Notes: a model not told the origin generated them from the letters alone. A stretch of DNA of 64,000 nt from Sophora flavescens (GCA_030762895.1 CM061065.1:79245607-79309606); one strand, 5' to 3'; shown: positions 44,444 to 55,871, counted from the stretch's first letter. Numbers and translations are program-made.

Positions 44444-44884
44444 ATCATAGAGAAAGATTTCTAGGGTTTTGGAAGTTTAGAAGGGTTTGACAAAGAAGAA
44501 GACGAAGGCGAAGAGATTCTTGGGGATTGAAAGCGTAAAGGTTGAACCTTTCTGACTCTTTGCCTTTTATATTCATAAAGGCGGGATAAAGAAATAAAAC
44601 ATTTTTAATTTTAAAACGGCACGATTTACGGGGGGAGCTATAGCGCCCACTTTAGACATTATGAAAACATGGTTTCGAGTTTAAAACTGTGGTTCACGTG
44701 ATTAGCTTCAGATTAAGAAATGGTATTAAATAATTAATAACCATTTTACCAAAAACTGTTGAGTTCAAGCATTATGACACAGCAGGGTCAGACAGGTAAC
44801 ATAGACAGGTGTTATAAAAACATAAGACAAATAGCATAGACAGATTAATTATTAGACATGTTATTAAACAATACAATGCATGTT
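44444..44884 (-). other. copia B spacer between RNase H and the env-position gene
   Basis: No coding sequence. Contains two AGACAGGT motifs (44790-44797 and 44803-44810), also present in the copia B LTR, and AT-rich sequence. Confidence 0.6.
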
Positions 44885-46909
44885 TAGGTTATATCTAATA
44901 AATAAAAAGATTTCTTCTGCTAATGGTTTAGTGAGAATAACAGCCCATTGATTTTCAGTTTTAACAAACTTAATATCAAAGATACATTTCTAAACATAAT
45001 CCCTTATAAAGTGATGTTTGATTTCAATATGCTTAGCCTTAGAATGCTGAATTGGATTTTTAGTTAAGCATATGGCACTAGAATTATCACACCACACATA
45101 TATATTATGCTCATAAATAGAGTAATTCTCAAGTTGATGTTTTACCCCTAAGAGTTGAGAGCAGCAACTAGCAGCTGAGATGTATTCTGCCTCAGCAGTA
45201 GACAGGGCAATAGTTGTCTGTCTTTTTCTTGACTAGGAGACTAAGCTTGCTCCAATGAAGTGACATCCTCCACTGGTGCTCTTTCTTTCTATTCTGTCTC
45301 CAGCAAAATCAACATCACAGAATCCCACTAATCTGTATTCTTTTGATCTTAGATACATCAAACCAAGATTAGTAGTCCCAAGTAAATATCTAAATATTCT
45401 TTTAATAGATTTAAGATGAAATTCTCTTGGGTCAGATTGGAATCTTGCACACATACAGACACTGAACTGAATGTCAGGTCTGCTTGAAGTTAGGTACAGT
45501 TGAGAGCCAATCATACCTCTGTAGACAGTTTGGTCTACCTTTTTACCTTCATCATCTTTGCTTAGTTTTTCATTGGGTTGCATAGGAGTTTTCATGATTT
45601 TGGCACTTTCCATCTTGTACTTTTTGAGTATCACCTTGGTATATTTTTGTTGATGGATGTAGATTTCATTACTTGTCTGTTTGATTTGTAATCCAAGGAA
45701 GAACTTTAATTCTCCCATCATACTCATCTCAAATTCTGCTTGCATTAGCTTGGAAAATTCCTTGGACATCTTTTCATTAGTTGCTCCAAAAATAATATCA
45801 TCAACATATATTTGAACTATAATAAAATTCTCTTTAGAACTTTACTTAAACAAGGTAGTATCTACTTGTCGACTAGTAAAGTTATTATGCATGAGAAAAG
45901 AACTAAGTCTATCATACCATGCTCTAGGTGCTTGTTTCAAACCATATAGATCCTTTTTAAGTTTGAAAACATGATCTGGTTTATCAGTATCTTCAAAACA
46001 AGGGGGTTGTTTAACATACACTTCTTCTTCAATTATACCATTTAGAAAACCACTTTTTACATCCATTTGAAAATTGGTGATTTGGTGTTGTGCAGCATAT
46101 GACATTAATATGCGGATAGCTTCTATTCTAGCTACAGGTGCAAAAGTTTCAGTATAATCAATACCTTCTTGTTGGTTATAGCCTTGAGCTACTAACCTTG
46201 CCTTATTTCTGACAACCTTGTCATCTTCATCCAATTTGTTTCTGAAGACCCGTCTTGTTCCAATGACAGATTTGTTTTTGGGCTTGGAGACAAATGTCGA
46301 GACATCATTTCTGGTAAACTGGTTGAGTTCCTCTTGCATAGCAAGAATCCAGCTTTCATCCTCAAGAGCTTCTTCAATGCGTTTTGGCTCTATTTCTGAC
46401 ATAAAGGCCACATTGCTTGATTCTCTTAAAGTGGATCTGGTTCTTACTCCTTCTGTGGGATTTCCAATAATAAGATCCTTAGGATGATGAGTTTTGAACT
46501 TCCAGCCCCTTATGAGATCATCATGAAGACCTTGACTTGTCTGCTGACTTGTCTGTTGACTTGTCTGCTCCACTTGTCTGTCTGGCTCAATCACAGGTTC
46601 CGTCTTGGTCAGATCAGGTTGTAGGCTTTCTGGCTTGTTTATGTCAAGACCTGCAAGATCATCTTCTAGATCTGATAATTCCTTATCAGTCTTTAAACCA
46701 TCATTGAACTTAACATGAATAGATTCTTCAATGACAAAGGTTCTGGAATTGTAAATTCTAAATGCTTTAGACATTTCAGAATATCCTACAAAAATACCTT
46801 TATCTACTTTGGAATCAAACTTTCCAAGTTGATCCTTAGTATTCAGAATGAAGCATTCACATCCAAATGCATGAAAATAAGATATGTTGGGGCTTCTACC
46901 TTTCCACAA
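44885..46909 (-). pseudogene. copia B reverse transcriptase and RNase H
   Basis: An open frame of 355 codons (46909-45842) has WKGRSPNISYFHAFGCECFI (integrase end), the linker, ESWILAMQEELNQFTRNDVS, GTRRVFRNKLDEDDKVVRNK (family GTKWVFRNK) and FQMDVKSGFLNGIIEEEVYV. A stop separates it from QIYVDDIIFGATNEKMSKEF (YVDD intact) and the 178-codon piece with MSMMGELKFFLGLQIKQ. RNase H motifs follow: CDVDFAGDRIERKSTSG, a Trp-to-stop change at 45233-45235, then LSTAEAEYISAASC and CDNSSAICLTKNP in broken frames. The linker carries a short tandem repeat giving EQTSQQTSQQTSQ (about 46535-46580). Confidence 0.87.
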
Positions 46910-47990
46910 TTCATAGGGTGTCTTCTTTAGAAAAGGCCTAATAAGTATTCTGTTTTGTACATAACAAGCAGTGTTTTTTCATCCGCTTATAAGTACTTAG
47001 GGAGATTATTCTCATTGAGCATAGATCTAGCCATCTCTTGCATAGATCTATTCTTTCTCTCAACCACTCCATTTTATTGTGGAGTTCTAGGTGCAGGGAA
47101 ATTGTGAGAGATCACATTCTCCTCACATAACTGTCTAAACTTCTCATTTTCAAATTCTCCCCCATGATCACTTCTAAGGGTAGAGACACAGAAACCCTGT
47201 TCATTTTGTACTCTTTTGAAGAACACTGAGAAAGCCTTAAAAGACTCATCATTGTGGGTTAAGAAGAGTACCCGTGTAAATCTAGAGTAGTCATCAACTA
47301 TAACAAATCCATATTTTCTTCCATTCAGTCTAGCAACACTAACTGGTCCAAACAGATCCGTGTGTAACAACTGAAGAGGTCTAGAGGTTGATACTTGGTT
47401 TTTAGATTTGAAACTTGATTTTATTTGTTTACCTCTCTAATATGCATCACACAAGACATCTTTCTTAACACTGATATCAGGCAATCCTCTCACAAGGTTA
47501 TCCTTTTTCAGTTTAGAAATTAGTTCCATACTAGCATGTCCTAGTTTCTTATGACATAACCATCTTTCATCCTCTTTAGACATCAGACGGGTTACACTTT
47601 GATCTGAGAGATCAGTCGGTTCAATCTTATACAGATTTTGTTGAATTTTAGCTGAAAAGAGAGTTTTTGCCACTAATGTCTTTAACTATACATAAATCCT
47701 TGGTAAATGAGACATCAAATCCACTATCACATGATTGACTTATGCTAAGCTAATTGTATCTTAATCCTTCAACAATAAGAACATTAGATATAGAGGGAAG
47801 AGGGGGTTTACCACCAATAGTACCAATGCCTATAATCTTCCATTTCTGATTGCCTCTAAAGGCAACATATCCTCATTTCTTAAATTGGAGGTCTAGGAAC
47901 ATAGACCTTTCTCCTATCATGTGTCGAGAGCAGTCATTGTCTAGGTACCAGCAGTGGTGTTTTCTTTGTCCTATTAAGGACATCTGCAAC
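46910..47990 (-). pseudogene. copia B protease and integrase
   Basis: The protease active site reads WYLDNDCSRHMIG where the family has WYLDSGCSRHMTG, so the DSG triad is changed to DND. GAG-pre-integrase WLCHKKLGHASMELISKLKK ends CDAY instead of CDAC. The integrase core shows LLHTDLFGPVSVARLNG, LRSDHGGEFENEKF and, after a CAA-to-TAA stop (47074-47076), NGVVERKNRSMQEMARSMLN. Frameshifts follow near 46980. Confidence 0.85.
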
Positions 47991-48335
47991 AGAAATTATT
48001 TGGTCTTTAGGTACCCATAATTTTCTGGGTCCTTTTCTGTTAGTTCTAGGAGTCTATGAAGACTTCCTTCTCTACTTGTGAATACACTTAGACATAACAT
48101 GTCTAGTTTTTCCACAGAAGTTACACACGGGTATGGATTTAATTGATGTTGACTTAACAAACACACGGGTATGGATTTAATTGTCTCTGCCATTAACAAA
48201 TTTGGCAAGATCAGAAGTGATCTCTTCGACTTTCTGTTGAAGTTTCTCAACTTCTTCAGATTGTGATGTTTCACTTAAGATCTTAGCTTCATCAGACTTT
48301 TCAGTCTTCAGCTCACTGTTCTCTTTGGTCAGCTT
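47991..48335 (-). pseudogene. copia B gag, C-terminal part
   Basis: Coiled-coil-like SEEVEKLQQKVEEITSDLAK, a knuckle remnant NFCGKTRHVMSKCIHK and the linker KKGPRK.WVPKDQI typical before protease. Begins where the 3.7-kb solo LTR ends (target duplication CTCAC). Confidence 0.75.
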
Positions 48336-48340
48336 CTCAC

Positions 48341-51300
48341 TGAGACACCCCGTTGTGCCCCATTGTATTATTACATTAAATCCTTAAATGGTTATTTAAT
48401 TAATGTCGCGCGCTTATCGTTGAAAATACGTAAAAATTAAAAACTTAATTAATAATTAGATAACTTCTACAAATATACAACACACCAACTATTTTACATA
48501 AATACACACCTAAGTATCCTTTATCTTACACAACATTCTTATAACTAACGGAAACAAAACATCTTATGTGACTCACTGGCCTTAAACTAACTACACCACA
48601 TTATTAGGATCAGTAGGTTGTTCTTCAACGTCAACTTCATATGGAACGTCGTTCAACTCTTCAACTATCTCCGTCTCGTATAGGGTTCCATCCATCTCCT
48701 CCGTAACATAGTCGTCCATATGGTCTTCTAACGAAACAAAGTAGATATACACCAAAAATACAGAAATAGGGAGATAAGAAACAGTTCTATCATCATAAGT
48801 GGAAATGATTCATAGCATATAATACAATAATAGTCACAGACACGCATCATTCAAAATCAACAATCATCCTCAATTCACTATATATCATCCTCTACCCTTC
48901 AACTCATGCAACTAGACCTTTATGCTTTGATGTGGCCACTACTACTCCTGTCACACATCCCTCGTTAGGGATGCCGATCGATCGTCCAAGTGACACGTTC
49001 CCCCACGCCGGTGCACATTCTTATCCATGGTAAGAATGCTCATGCAAAGCAATGACACTATAGCTGCACTTTGTATCGTCGGTGCACACCCCGATTCTCT
49101 CTCTCACTCTGTCAAGGGTGCTCATGCAAAAGCAATGACACTATAGTTGCACAACCTAAATTCTAATTTGGAACGGTCCACGAGAACTTCGGACCTCGTG
49201 TATCTCAAATACACGGTTATGAACACCAATGCAACATATGATTCTCACTGACTTTTATCAATAACAACCTAGTACCTCAAGCTTTTCCTCATAACCTCCA
49301 CTTACATACTATATCACATTACTTCTATACCATAATAGCGAGGCACTTCTAATTCATATTCAAAACTCTCACCCAAACAAAATACCTCCGAGCAATATTT
49401 ATCTTTCCTTAAAATCATCTAAGCATAGTATCAAACCCAGGCAGATCATGCATAACACATTAATCAACAGAATATTCAAATATCTCAATATCATATAAGT
49501 CAATTTATCACAACCAAATCATAATAGTTCAACCAAATAAATAACAAAGTCAGACTCTGTCACGGCCTAGCTGTGATAGCCATCACGGCCGTGACAGACA
49601 ACAAAGACAAGAATCCTACAACACAGAACCTGTCACGGCCTGGCCATGACAACCATCACGGCCGTGACAGACAGCAAACATCCTCAATATCATAATTATT
49701 CAAACACCGAAACAATACGTCACATGCAGATGGAATACCTCAACCAGCGTATCACAAACAGTCAAAAGTAAATAATTCAAACATCCTCAAATATGAATAA
49801 TCAACCTAAGGCGATAAACCCACAATTCCCAAATCGTCATTGGTTTTACGGAAAAGATTTCAATACGATTTTGGTATTGTCGATTACTCGACCACTAGTA
49901 GGGTTTAGGTCGCCCTACACCATTATTATAAATTATATACTACTTATCGATTCCGACGATGGAATGGTTCTTTCTCCCACCTGAGTTTGCACCGAAAACA
50001 CGTACTCGACAATCCTCGTTATCCCGCCACGAGTTAACACAATCACCTTCAACCAAACAACATAATTATAATTAATCAACTAACACCCATCTATGACACT
50101 TTAGGGCTAGGTTCGGCCAAGACTTAAAAATAGGTTTAGGATTATCTTCTTAATGTCATCTTTTGGATCCTAATTACTAGAGTCTTAATTAACATAGATT
50201 ACTTATTACATGACTAAAATTTGAAACAAAATCCTCTAACCTTTAGGGTTAGGGTTTCGGCCAAGGGCTGACTTTTAGGGTTCAAAATCCTTAAAATTCC
50301 TAATCATGATTAAGTCATAGATTAATGATCCTTGATTAACCTAAATCATGGATTAGTGACTAAACAACTAAAGTTGAAACTCAAAACTTTCTAACTCTTT
50401 TATACATAGATTCGGCCTCAACATAATCTTAGGGTTAGGGTTCTTAGTTTAATAAACCAACTTGGATTTATTAATCATACATACTAATAGCTTGATTAAC
50501 AAGATCATTAATGAAAACCATGAACAAAAACTCTACCAAACCTACTTTGATAGATTCGGCCAAGGCTAGGTTTTCAAGAAAGAAATTTTTGATTGCTTCA
50601 TGCTCTTGGATTTAGATAGTAGACATGATATCTAGAAGATAGAAAGTAGTTTCATCATCATTAGATTTTCCTAGGATTTATTATGATTTTTCAAAGTTCT
50701 AGGGTTTGAAACTTGAAAATGATGAACCACCATGATATAAGTCTTGAATCAAGAAACTATCTAAAGAACATAGACATGATTTAAGACAAAGATTAGGATT
50801 TACCTCTTGAGAATCAATGATGAAGACAATCCAAGAACTTGCTTTGAGAAACTTAGAACTAAGAACTTAGAACTTTAGAGTTTTAGAAGACAACTAACCA
50901 AAGAACTAAATGAAAAGTGAGAGGAGGGTATTTATAGTGTGAGTGGCGACATCTCAAGAAGGATCTAGATGAAGATGAGTTGTCATGTTAAAAGGATCAA
51001 AGTGCAATTAAGTTCCAAGGACCAAATTGCAAAGATTCCAATAGTTGAAGGACTAGTTTGCAAATAGACAATAGAATGTCATGATGATGAGTTTAATCAC
51101 ATTAAATGCTAGCTTATCTTTGACTTAGTTGGCTGATTTGATGAGTCAAGGATAAGTTTAGACAAATTCAAGAACATTTGAGAATAATCTAGAATGTTGA
51201 AGAAAACCAAGAATGATGTAGAAAAGTGTGGAACATTCTAGAAAAATCTTGATTCATCCATCAAATGAGAAAGTCATCTTCTCTCATGGGCTTATGTATT

Positions 51301-52042
51301 TGGGCTTGACACATTTGGGCTTAGTTTCATTTTCTTGTTTGTTGTGGGGCCCACTTGAAGATTTAAGCCTTTAAACCTAAGATAAGAAACTTAAATGGGC
51401 TTTATGGACTCAACTATGAACTAGAAAAGTTTGGGCTTCTAAGCCACGACCATTTAAGGTTAGAAACAAGGATTCTAGCCCAATCCACTTGAAAAAACGA
51501 AAAAAACTAATTTAGGGACAAAAGGGTAATTTACGAAAAGTTCGGGGACTTAACCGTAAATTTCAAATTTTCTATTTAACCCTGAAAAACCTTCTAGACT
51601 TAAAAATATGATTCATCCCATTGAATCATCTCAAAATCCTAAGATAAACCCTCTATCCACTCTTAGAAACTCTAATTTCCCTTCCGTAATCGTCTACCCG
51701 ATTACGTGTTCCTACTGAAAAACGTACATTATTTTATTTTTTTCTGAAAAAATTCTATCAATACAGAATTGTAGAAAATAAAATACCAAACTTAAGTCTT
51801 TCGTTCACGAATTAAAATTTGGTTTTCCGAGCGAGAAACTTTTATCACGTGAACACACAAAAAAACGAAAACCGGCTTCCGTCTGAATTTTCAACCAAAA
51901 ACTTCCCCGTAACCTTATGAAAATAAGTATAACAAGGAAATGACCTTGGTTTATCCAAAATCATTTTCTAAGTCTCGGATAAAAATATATATTTATATAT
52001 TTATTACCGATATTACAAAACAGCAAAAATCGGGGTGTTACA
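48341..52042 (-). mobile_element. 3.7-kb solo LTR of a Tekay-like chromovirus, nested in copia B gag
   Basis: Perfect target duplication CTCAC (48336-48340 and 52043-52047). On the minus strand it starts TGTAACACCCCGATTTTTGC and ends GGGGTGTCTCA. There is no primer site, pol or second LTR, so it is a solo LTR; 3702 bp is long. TATA box at 50929-50937. Contains TCACGGCC/GGCCGTGA motifs (49558-49672), TAGGGTT telobox-like strings and four TTCGGCC strings between about 50112 and 50562. It differs in sequence from the other chromovirus LTR beyond the TGTAACACCCCG start. Confidence 0.88.
50929..50937 (-). promoter_or_regulatory. TATA box, 3.7-kb solo LTR
   Basis: Minus-strand CTATAAATA in an otherwise AT-poor local context. 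Confidence 0.5.
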
Positions 52043-52047
52043 CTCAC

Positions 52048-53313
52048 ACTCTTTATTTCTTCTTATGCTCACTGAGGAGCTTTACATACTCTCTCTTGAG
52101 GGATTTCAAGGTCTTAGATAAGCAGTTGGATTCTTCTAGCAACTCCTCATAGGCAACAAGTAATTACTCATAGTCAGAATGTACCTCATCATCTGAATCT
52201 GAGTCAGTGTTGTGCATTAGACAGAGATTAGCTTCTTCCTCTGTCTCTTCATCAGAAGATGTTGTCTCCAGAAACTCCCAAGTAGCCATCATCCCTTTCT
52301 TCTTCTTTTTGAATAACTTCTTAAAAGGGGTTTTCTTGAGTTGAGGACATTCAGCTTTGATGTGACCAGGCTTTTTGCACTCATAGCAGACAATTGAACT
52401 CTTGTCTGTTGAAGTGGATTCTTGAAGTTCTTATCCTTGTTGAACCTTCTAAATGTCTTATCCTTTTTGAACTTTTTTTCTGTAAGAGAAGCTTTATCTT
52501 TCTGGTTAGGAGAGATAACACTTCATCACTTTCGCAATTTTCAGGTTCAGACAGGTCAGCATCACTGGATAACTCGTCTCCCTTCAGAGCCTTGGAAGCT
52601 TTTGTTAACTTTTAATCAGCCTTCAGAGCAATTGACTTTCCCTTATTTGTTGCAATTTCATCTCCAAGTTCTTCTCATGAACAGTGAGTGTTCCAAGAAG
52701 TTCATCCATAGTCAAGGTAGTGAGATCCTTAGCTTGAGAAATAGCAGTGACCAAAGGTCTCCACTGCTTAGGTAGACTTCTTAGTATCTTTACAACCTTC
52801 GGCATTAGTATAAATTTTTCCAAGATACTTTAGGCCATTGACAATAGTTTGGAACCTTCATATCATCTAAGCAACAAATTCTCCTTCTTCCATGAGAAAC
52901 AGTTCATAATTTATGACAAGTATGGCAATTTTTGATTCTTTGACTTTGGTTGTTCCTTCACGTGTGACAGCTAAAGTATCCCATATTTCTTTATCAGAAT
53001 CATAGGCACAAACCTTTTCAAATTCTTCAGGACTGAGAGCACAAATGATGTTGTATCTGGCTTTGTCGTTCTGCTCCCATTTTGTCTTTTCTGTAGGGGT
53101 CCACTAAGCTTTTGGCTTGTTAGTGTTGTCATCGTTTTTGGTAATGAATGGAACATCAGTGATAAAATCCCAGAGATCAGAGTTTGTAGATAGAATGAAC
53201 CATTGAAATCTATCTTTCCAATAGTTATAGTTTTCTCCATTGAAGAATGGAGGCCTTGTTATGGTAGCTCCTTCAGTCTGGTGACTCCTACTTGAACTAG
53301 CTCCAGTAGTCAT
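52048..53313 (-). pseudogene. copia B gag, N-terminal and central part
   Basis: ATG at 53311-53313: MTTGASSSRSHQTEGATITR, then PPFFNGENYNYWKDRFQWFI, the conserved gag start. Further on: IWDTLAVTREGTTKVKESKI (about 52990-52920), ILRSLPKQWRPLVTAISQAK (52823-52623), an intact zinc knuckle CYECKKPGHIKAEC (about 52355-52395), FKKLFKKKKKGMMATWEFLE and an acidic tail SSDEETEEEANLCLMHN. Several frameshifts and stops. Interrupted by the solo LTR at 52042. Confidence 0.83.
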
Positions 53314-53370
53314 GTCTATTCTTCAGGACCTTTATCTCTACACTATTAGATGCTCAACCCAGAGGCTGAT

Positions 53371-53381
53371 CTCTGATACCA
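53371..53381 (-). other. copia B primer binding site, tRNA-iMet
   Basis: Minus-strand TGGTATCAGAG, adjacent to the LTR end at 53384. Confidence 0.88.
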
Positions 53382-53383
53382 AC

Positions 53384-54749
53384 TGAAATAGGCAACTATA
53401 AACACGAGAAAGGGAGTTGAATTATGTTTATCAGAATTTAAAACAAAGTTGAAAACTTTTTGCTCACAGAAGCTAGGTTCAGACAAATGTGAAAACACTT
53501 CACAGACAGGTGACCTGTCTTTTGTGATTTGAACAGAAAAACACACAAGCACACAACTTGAAAACAATTTTGATATTCACGTTTTAACCCCTTTAGTTAG
53601 AAAGCAGATAATATAATCAAAGCAACTAAAGAGTTTAAGGGAAGAGAGATTAACACAGCTATTTATGCTGGTTCACTCTTCAACACAAAAAGCTACGTCC
53701 AGTCTTTGGCAGCACCAAGTTTTATCCACTATAATTGATCAGGTTACAGACTCCAAGTATTTTTTGCACACCTAGCCTCTTCAAGCTCCAAGACAAGTAT
53801 TCTTTGCTCCCCGAGCCTCTTCAGGCTCACACAGGTTTGTTTGAGAAGTTTGTTTGTAATAAATACAACAAACAGACAGTTCTTTCACTAACACTCAGAG
53901 TGGATTAAATGTAAGATTAGGAAAGACTGCGTAATAACTTCAAATGATTGAAGAATACAGATTGAAAGAATGAAGAAATAAATGTGCAGATTAATGGCTC
54001 TTTTTAATGCTTTGTGTTCTCTATCTTCATCTTCAATGAATTCTGTATTTATAGCCTTCAAGCATTTAAGATCCATTAGATACATTCCTTCAAATGTTGG
54101 CTTCAAGCAGAGCACCATTAATTGCAATAGAGTCGTTCTGGGCAGTCATTAATGCAATAGGAATGTTGGTTGTACTCTAACATGAAGGATCATGGCTTTA
54201 TGCATCATGCAGTAGCCAAATCAGAGTTGTGCATAATGCTTTTGTACTTTGCAGAGCACATTTCCCTTTTCGTGTAGTAACCAAGAGTACTAGGGAATAA
54301 ATCATGTTGGAAACATTCTTTAACTGGACTTCATCTCTGATTTCCTAGGTTCCTTGTGAGAATGACTTCTGACTTTTCTTGATAAGCGTGAAATGAAGAA
54401 AGAGATAGTTTCAAAGTCTTCTACATGAGGGGACGGCTTCAAAAAGTTCCTTGTACTTGAGTTCCCTATCAAAGAGCCTCGGACAGGTATAAGAACTTAA
54501 CAGAAGACAAGTTGAAACTTCAGTGCAGAAAGTCAATATCCTAGTCATCCGACAGGTTGACTTTTGCTTCTCCAGACAGGTGGTCATCTATGTGGGCAGA
54601 CAAGTGAGAAGGTAACTTCATACTATTTTGATCTGCACACTGGATAGATAGGTTAGCAACCAATACAAAGGTTAATTAAATCATTAACAAATGTTTAGTT
54701 TTCATCAAAACTTAGGAAAATGCACATCAGACATTTTAGAGACTTAACA
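53384..54749 (-). repeat. 5' LTR of copia B
   Basis: On the minus strand it begins TGTTAAGTCTCTAAAATG at 54749 and ends at 53384. TATA box at 54046-54054. GACAGGT motifs at about 54481, 54551 and 54574 lie upstream of the TATA box, and the palindrome GACAGGTGACCTGTC at about 53506-53519 lies downstream. No gene is seen. Confidence 0.8.
54046..54054 (-). promoter_or_regulatory. TATA box, copia B LTR
   Basis: Minus-strand CTATAAATA. Confidence 0.6.
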
Positions 54750-54873
54750 GGGGTAGCCATGGTTTTGTATTGTCTTAACTTGCTTTGTGTTGATTTTATG
54801 AAGGTTGCTTGTAGCTTATTGTTGAAGGTTAAGTGTGGTTGCTTGTAGCTTGTGTTGATTGTTGATATCAAGT

Positions 54874-54883
54874 CCTTTTATAG
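54874..54883 (-). promoter_or_regulatory. TATA box, element C LTR
   Basis: Minus-strand CTATAAAAGG, about 80 bp downstream of the palindromic array. Confidence 0.5.
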
Positions 54884-54959
54884 GTTTTTGAAGATTTTGA
54901 TCCGTGGGTCTTATCACAAAACTTGTTATAAATGATTACAAATCAGTTTGAAAAGTTGT

Positions 54960-55525
54960 AACAGAATAGTCTGTGTACTGCATCTGTGTATTCGTATTTT
55001 TCAGACATTTTCAAAGCTTGTACACAGATTATATATTTTGTACATCTGTCTATTAAACCAAGTTTTCACCTTTTTCAAACGTTTACACAATTTAGCTTCT
55101 TTTGTACACATGTGTATTTCTTGCGTTGTGCTTTAATACACATGTGTATTCCTTGTGTACACAGATGTATAATAGAACATCAGCCCAGAATGTTCAATAC
55201 ACAGGTGTATCATTTTTGTACATCTGTGTATTGTCATATTTTTCAAAACAATACACTGATACACATGTGTACAATGCATGTGTATGAATTTTAGTTCCAG
55301 ACCTGAGAGCTCACTTTTGTGTACACAGGTGTACAACACATGTGTACAGCCTTTCAACTTTGAACTCGAGAGCATGTATTCGTGTACACAGGTGTACAAC
55401 ACATGTGTACAGGTAAATTTTGTTTTGTTTTTAAAACCCAACTTTTCATACACATGTGTATGATGCCTGTGTACATAAAGGTTCTTTCTAAAATTTGAAA
55501 TTTAGCTTTACATACACATGTGTAC
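54960..55525. repeat. TACACA(T/G)(G/A)TGTA palindromic array
   Basis: About 17 copies or near copies, many in the form GTACACAGGTGTACAACACA or ATACACATGTGTAT. The core CACATGTG is an E-box palindrome. Spacers are unrelated AT-rich sequence, so the motif and not a longer unit is conserved. Confidence 0.9.
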
Positions 55526-55871
55526 AACAAACTTTATTTCTTTATCAATTAATCACTTTTTGAAAAACTATTTTGTTTATCCTTTTGTAAAAATTAGTTT
55601 CTTCTTAAATTTAAGTGCTTTCCTAAGAAATCAAATGTGCTATTTTTACAATAGCATCTAAAGTATGAGATCTTCATTGCTTGATGCTTTAGTCCTTGTC
55701 CATTGCTTTGTGTCCTTGGTCTTCCATCCTTTAATCCTTGATTTTCTTTTTTCACGAGTGATCTTGCATACAACTTAACACATAATAAGTATATAGTCAA
55801 AATCAAAAATCTTATGCAAAATACACTTTGTTTCCCATACATCAAAACATAAATGAGGGCTTAGTCTTACA

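Larger units (their letters stand above)
42229..54749 (-). mobile_element. Ty1/copia element 'copia B' (Sirevirus-like) with an env-position gene; 3' end outside window
   Basis: Minus-strand order: 5' LTR (53384-54749), tRNA-iMet site, gag, protease, integrase, RT, RNase H, then an extra gene (42229-44443) in the position of the env-like gene of some Sireviruses. The chromovirus interrupts that gene at 42228, so its 3' LTR lies left of the window. Gag holds a 3.7-kb solo LTR. Stops are scattered throughout. Confidence 0.85.
54750..55871 (-). repeat. partial LTR of a Sirevirus relative (element C)
   Basis: The last ~120 bp (55755-55871) match the start of the Sirevirus LTR (minus-strand TGTAAGACTAAGCCCTCATT). 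Upstream sequence differs and carries its own motif array (54960-55525). Candidate TATA box CTATAAAAGG at 54874-54883. Cut on the left by copia B; the rest of the element would lie left of the window. On the right it abuts the CACTA gene intron at 55872. Open frames on both strands in the array come from its palindromic nature. Confidence 0.75.

Noticed and set aside
50428..50450. Interstitial telomere repeat
   Set aside because: Only one or two TTAGGG-like units at each place, not a telomeric tract.
55102..55453. Cys-rich peptides on both strands, suggestive of a small secreted protein
   Set aside because: Produced by the palindromic TACACATGTGTA array; CysThr/HisVal strings appear in any frame and strand.
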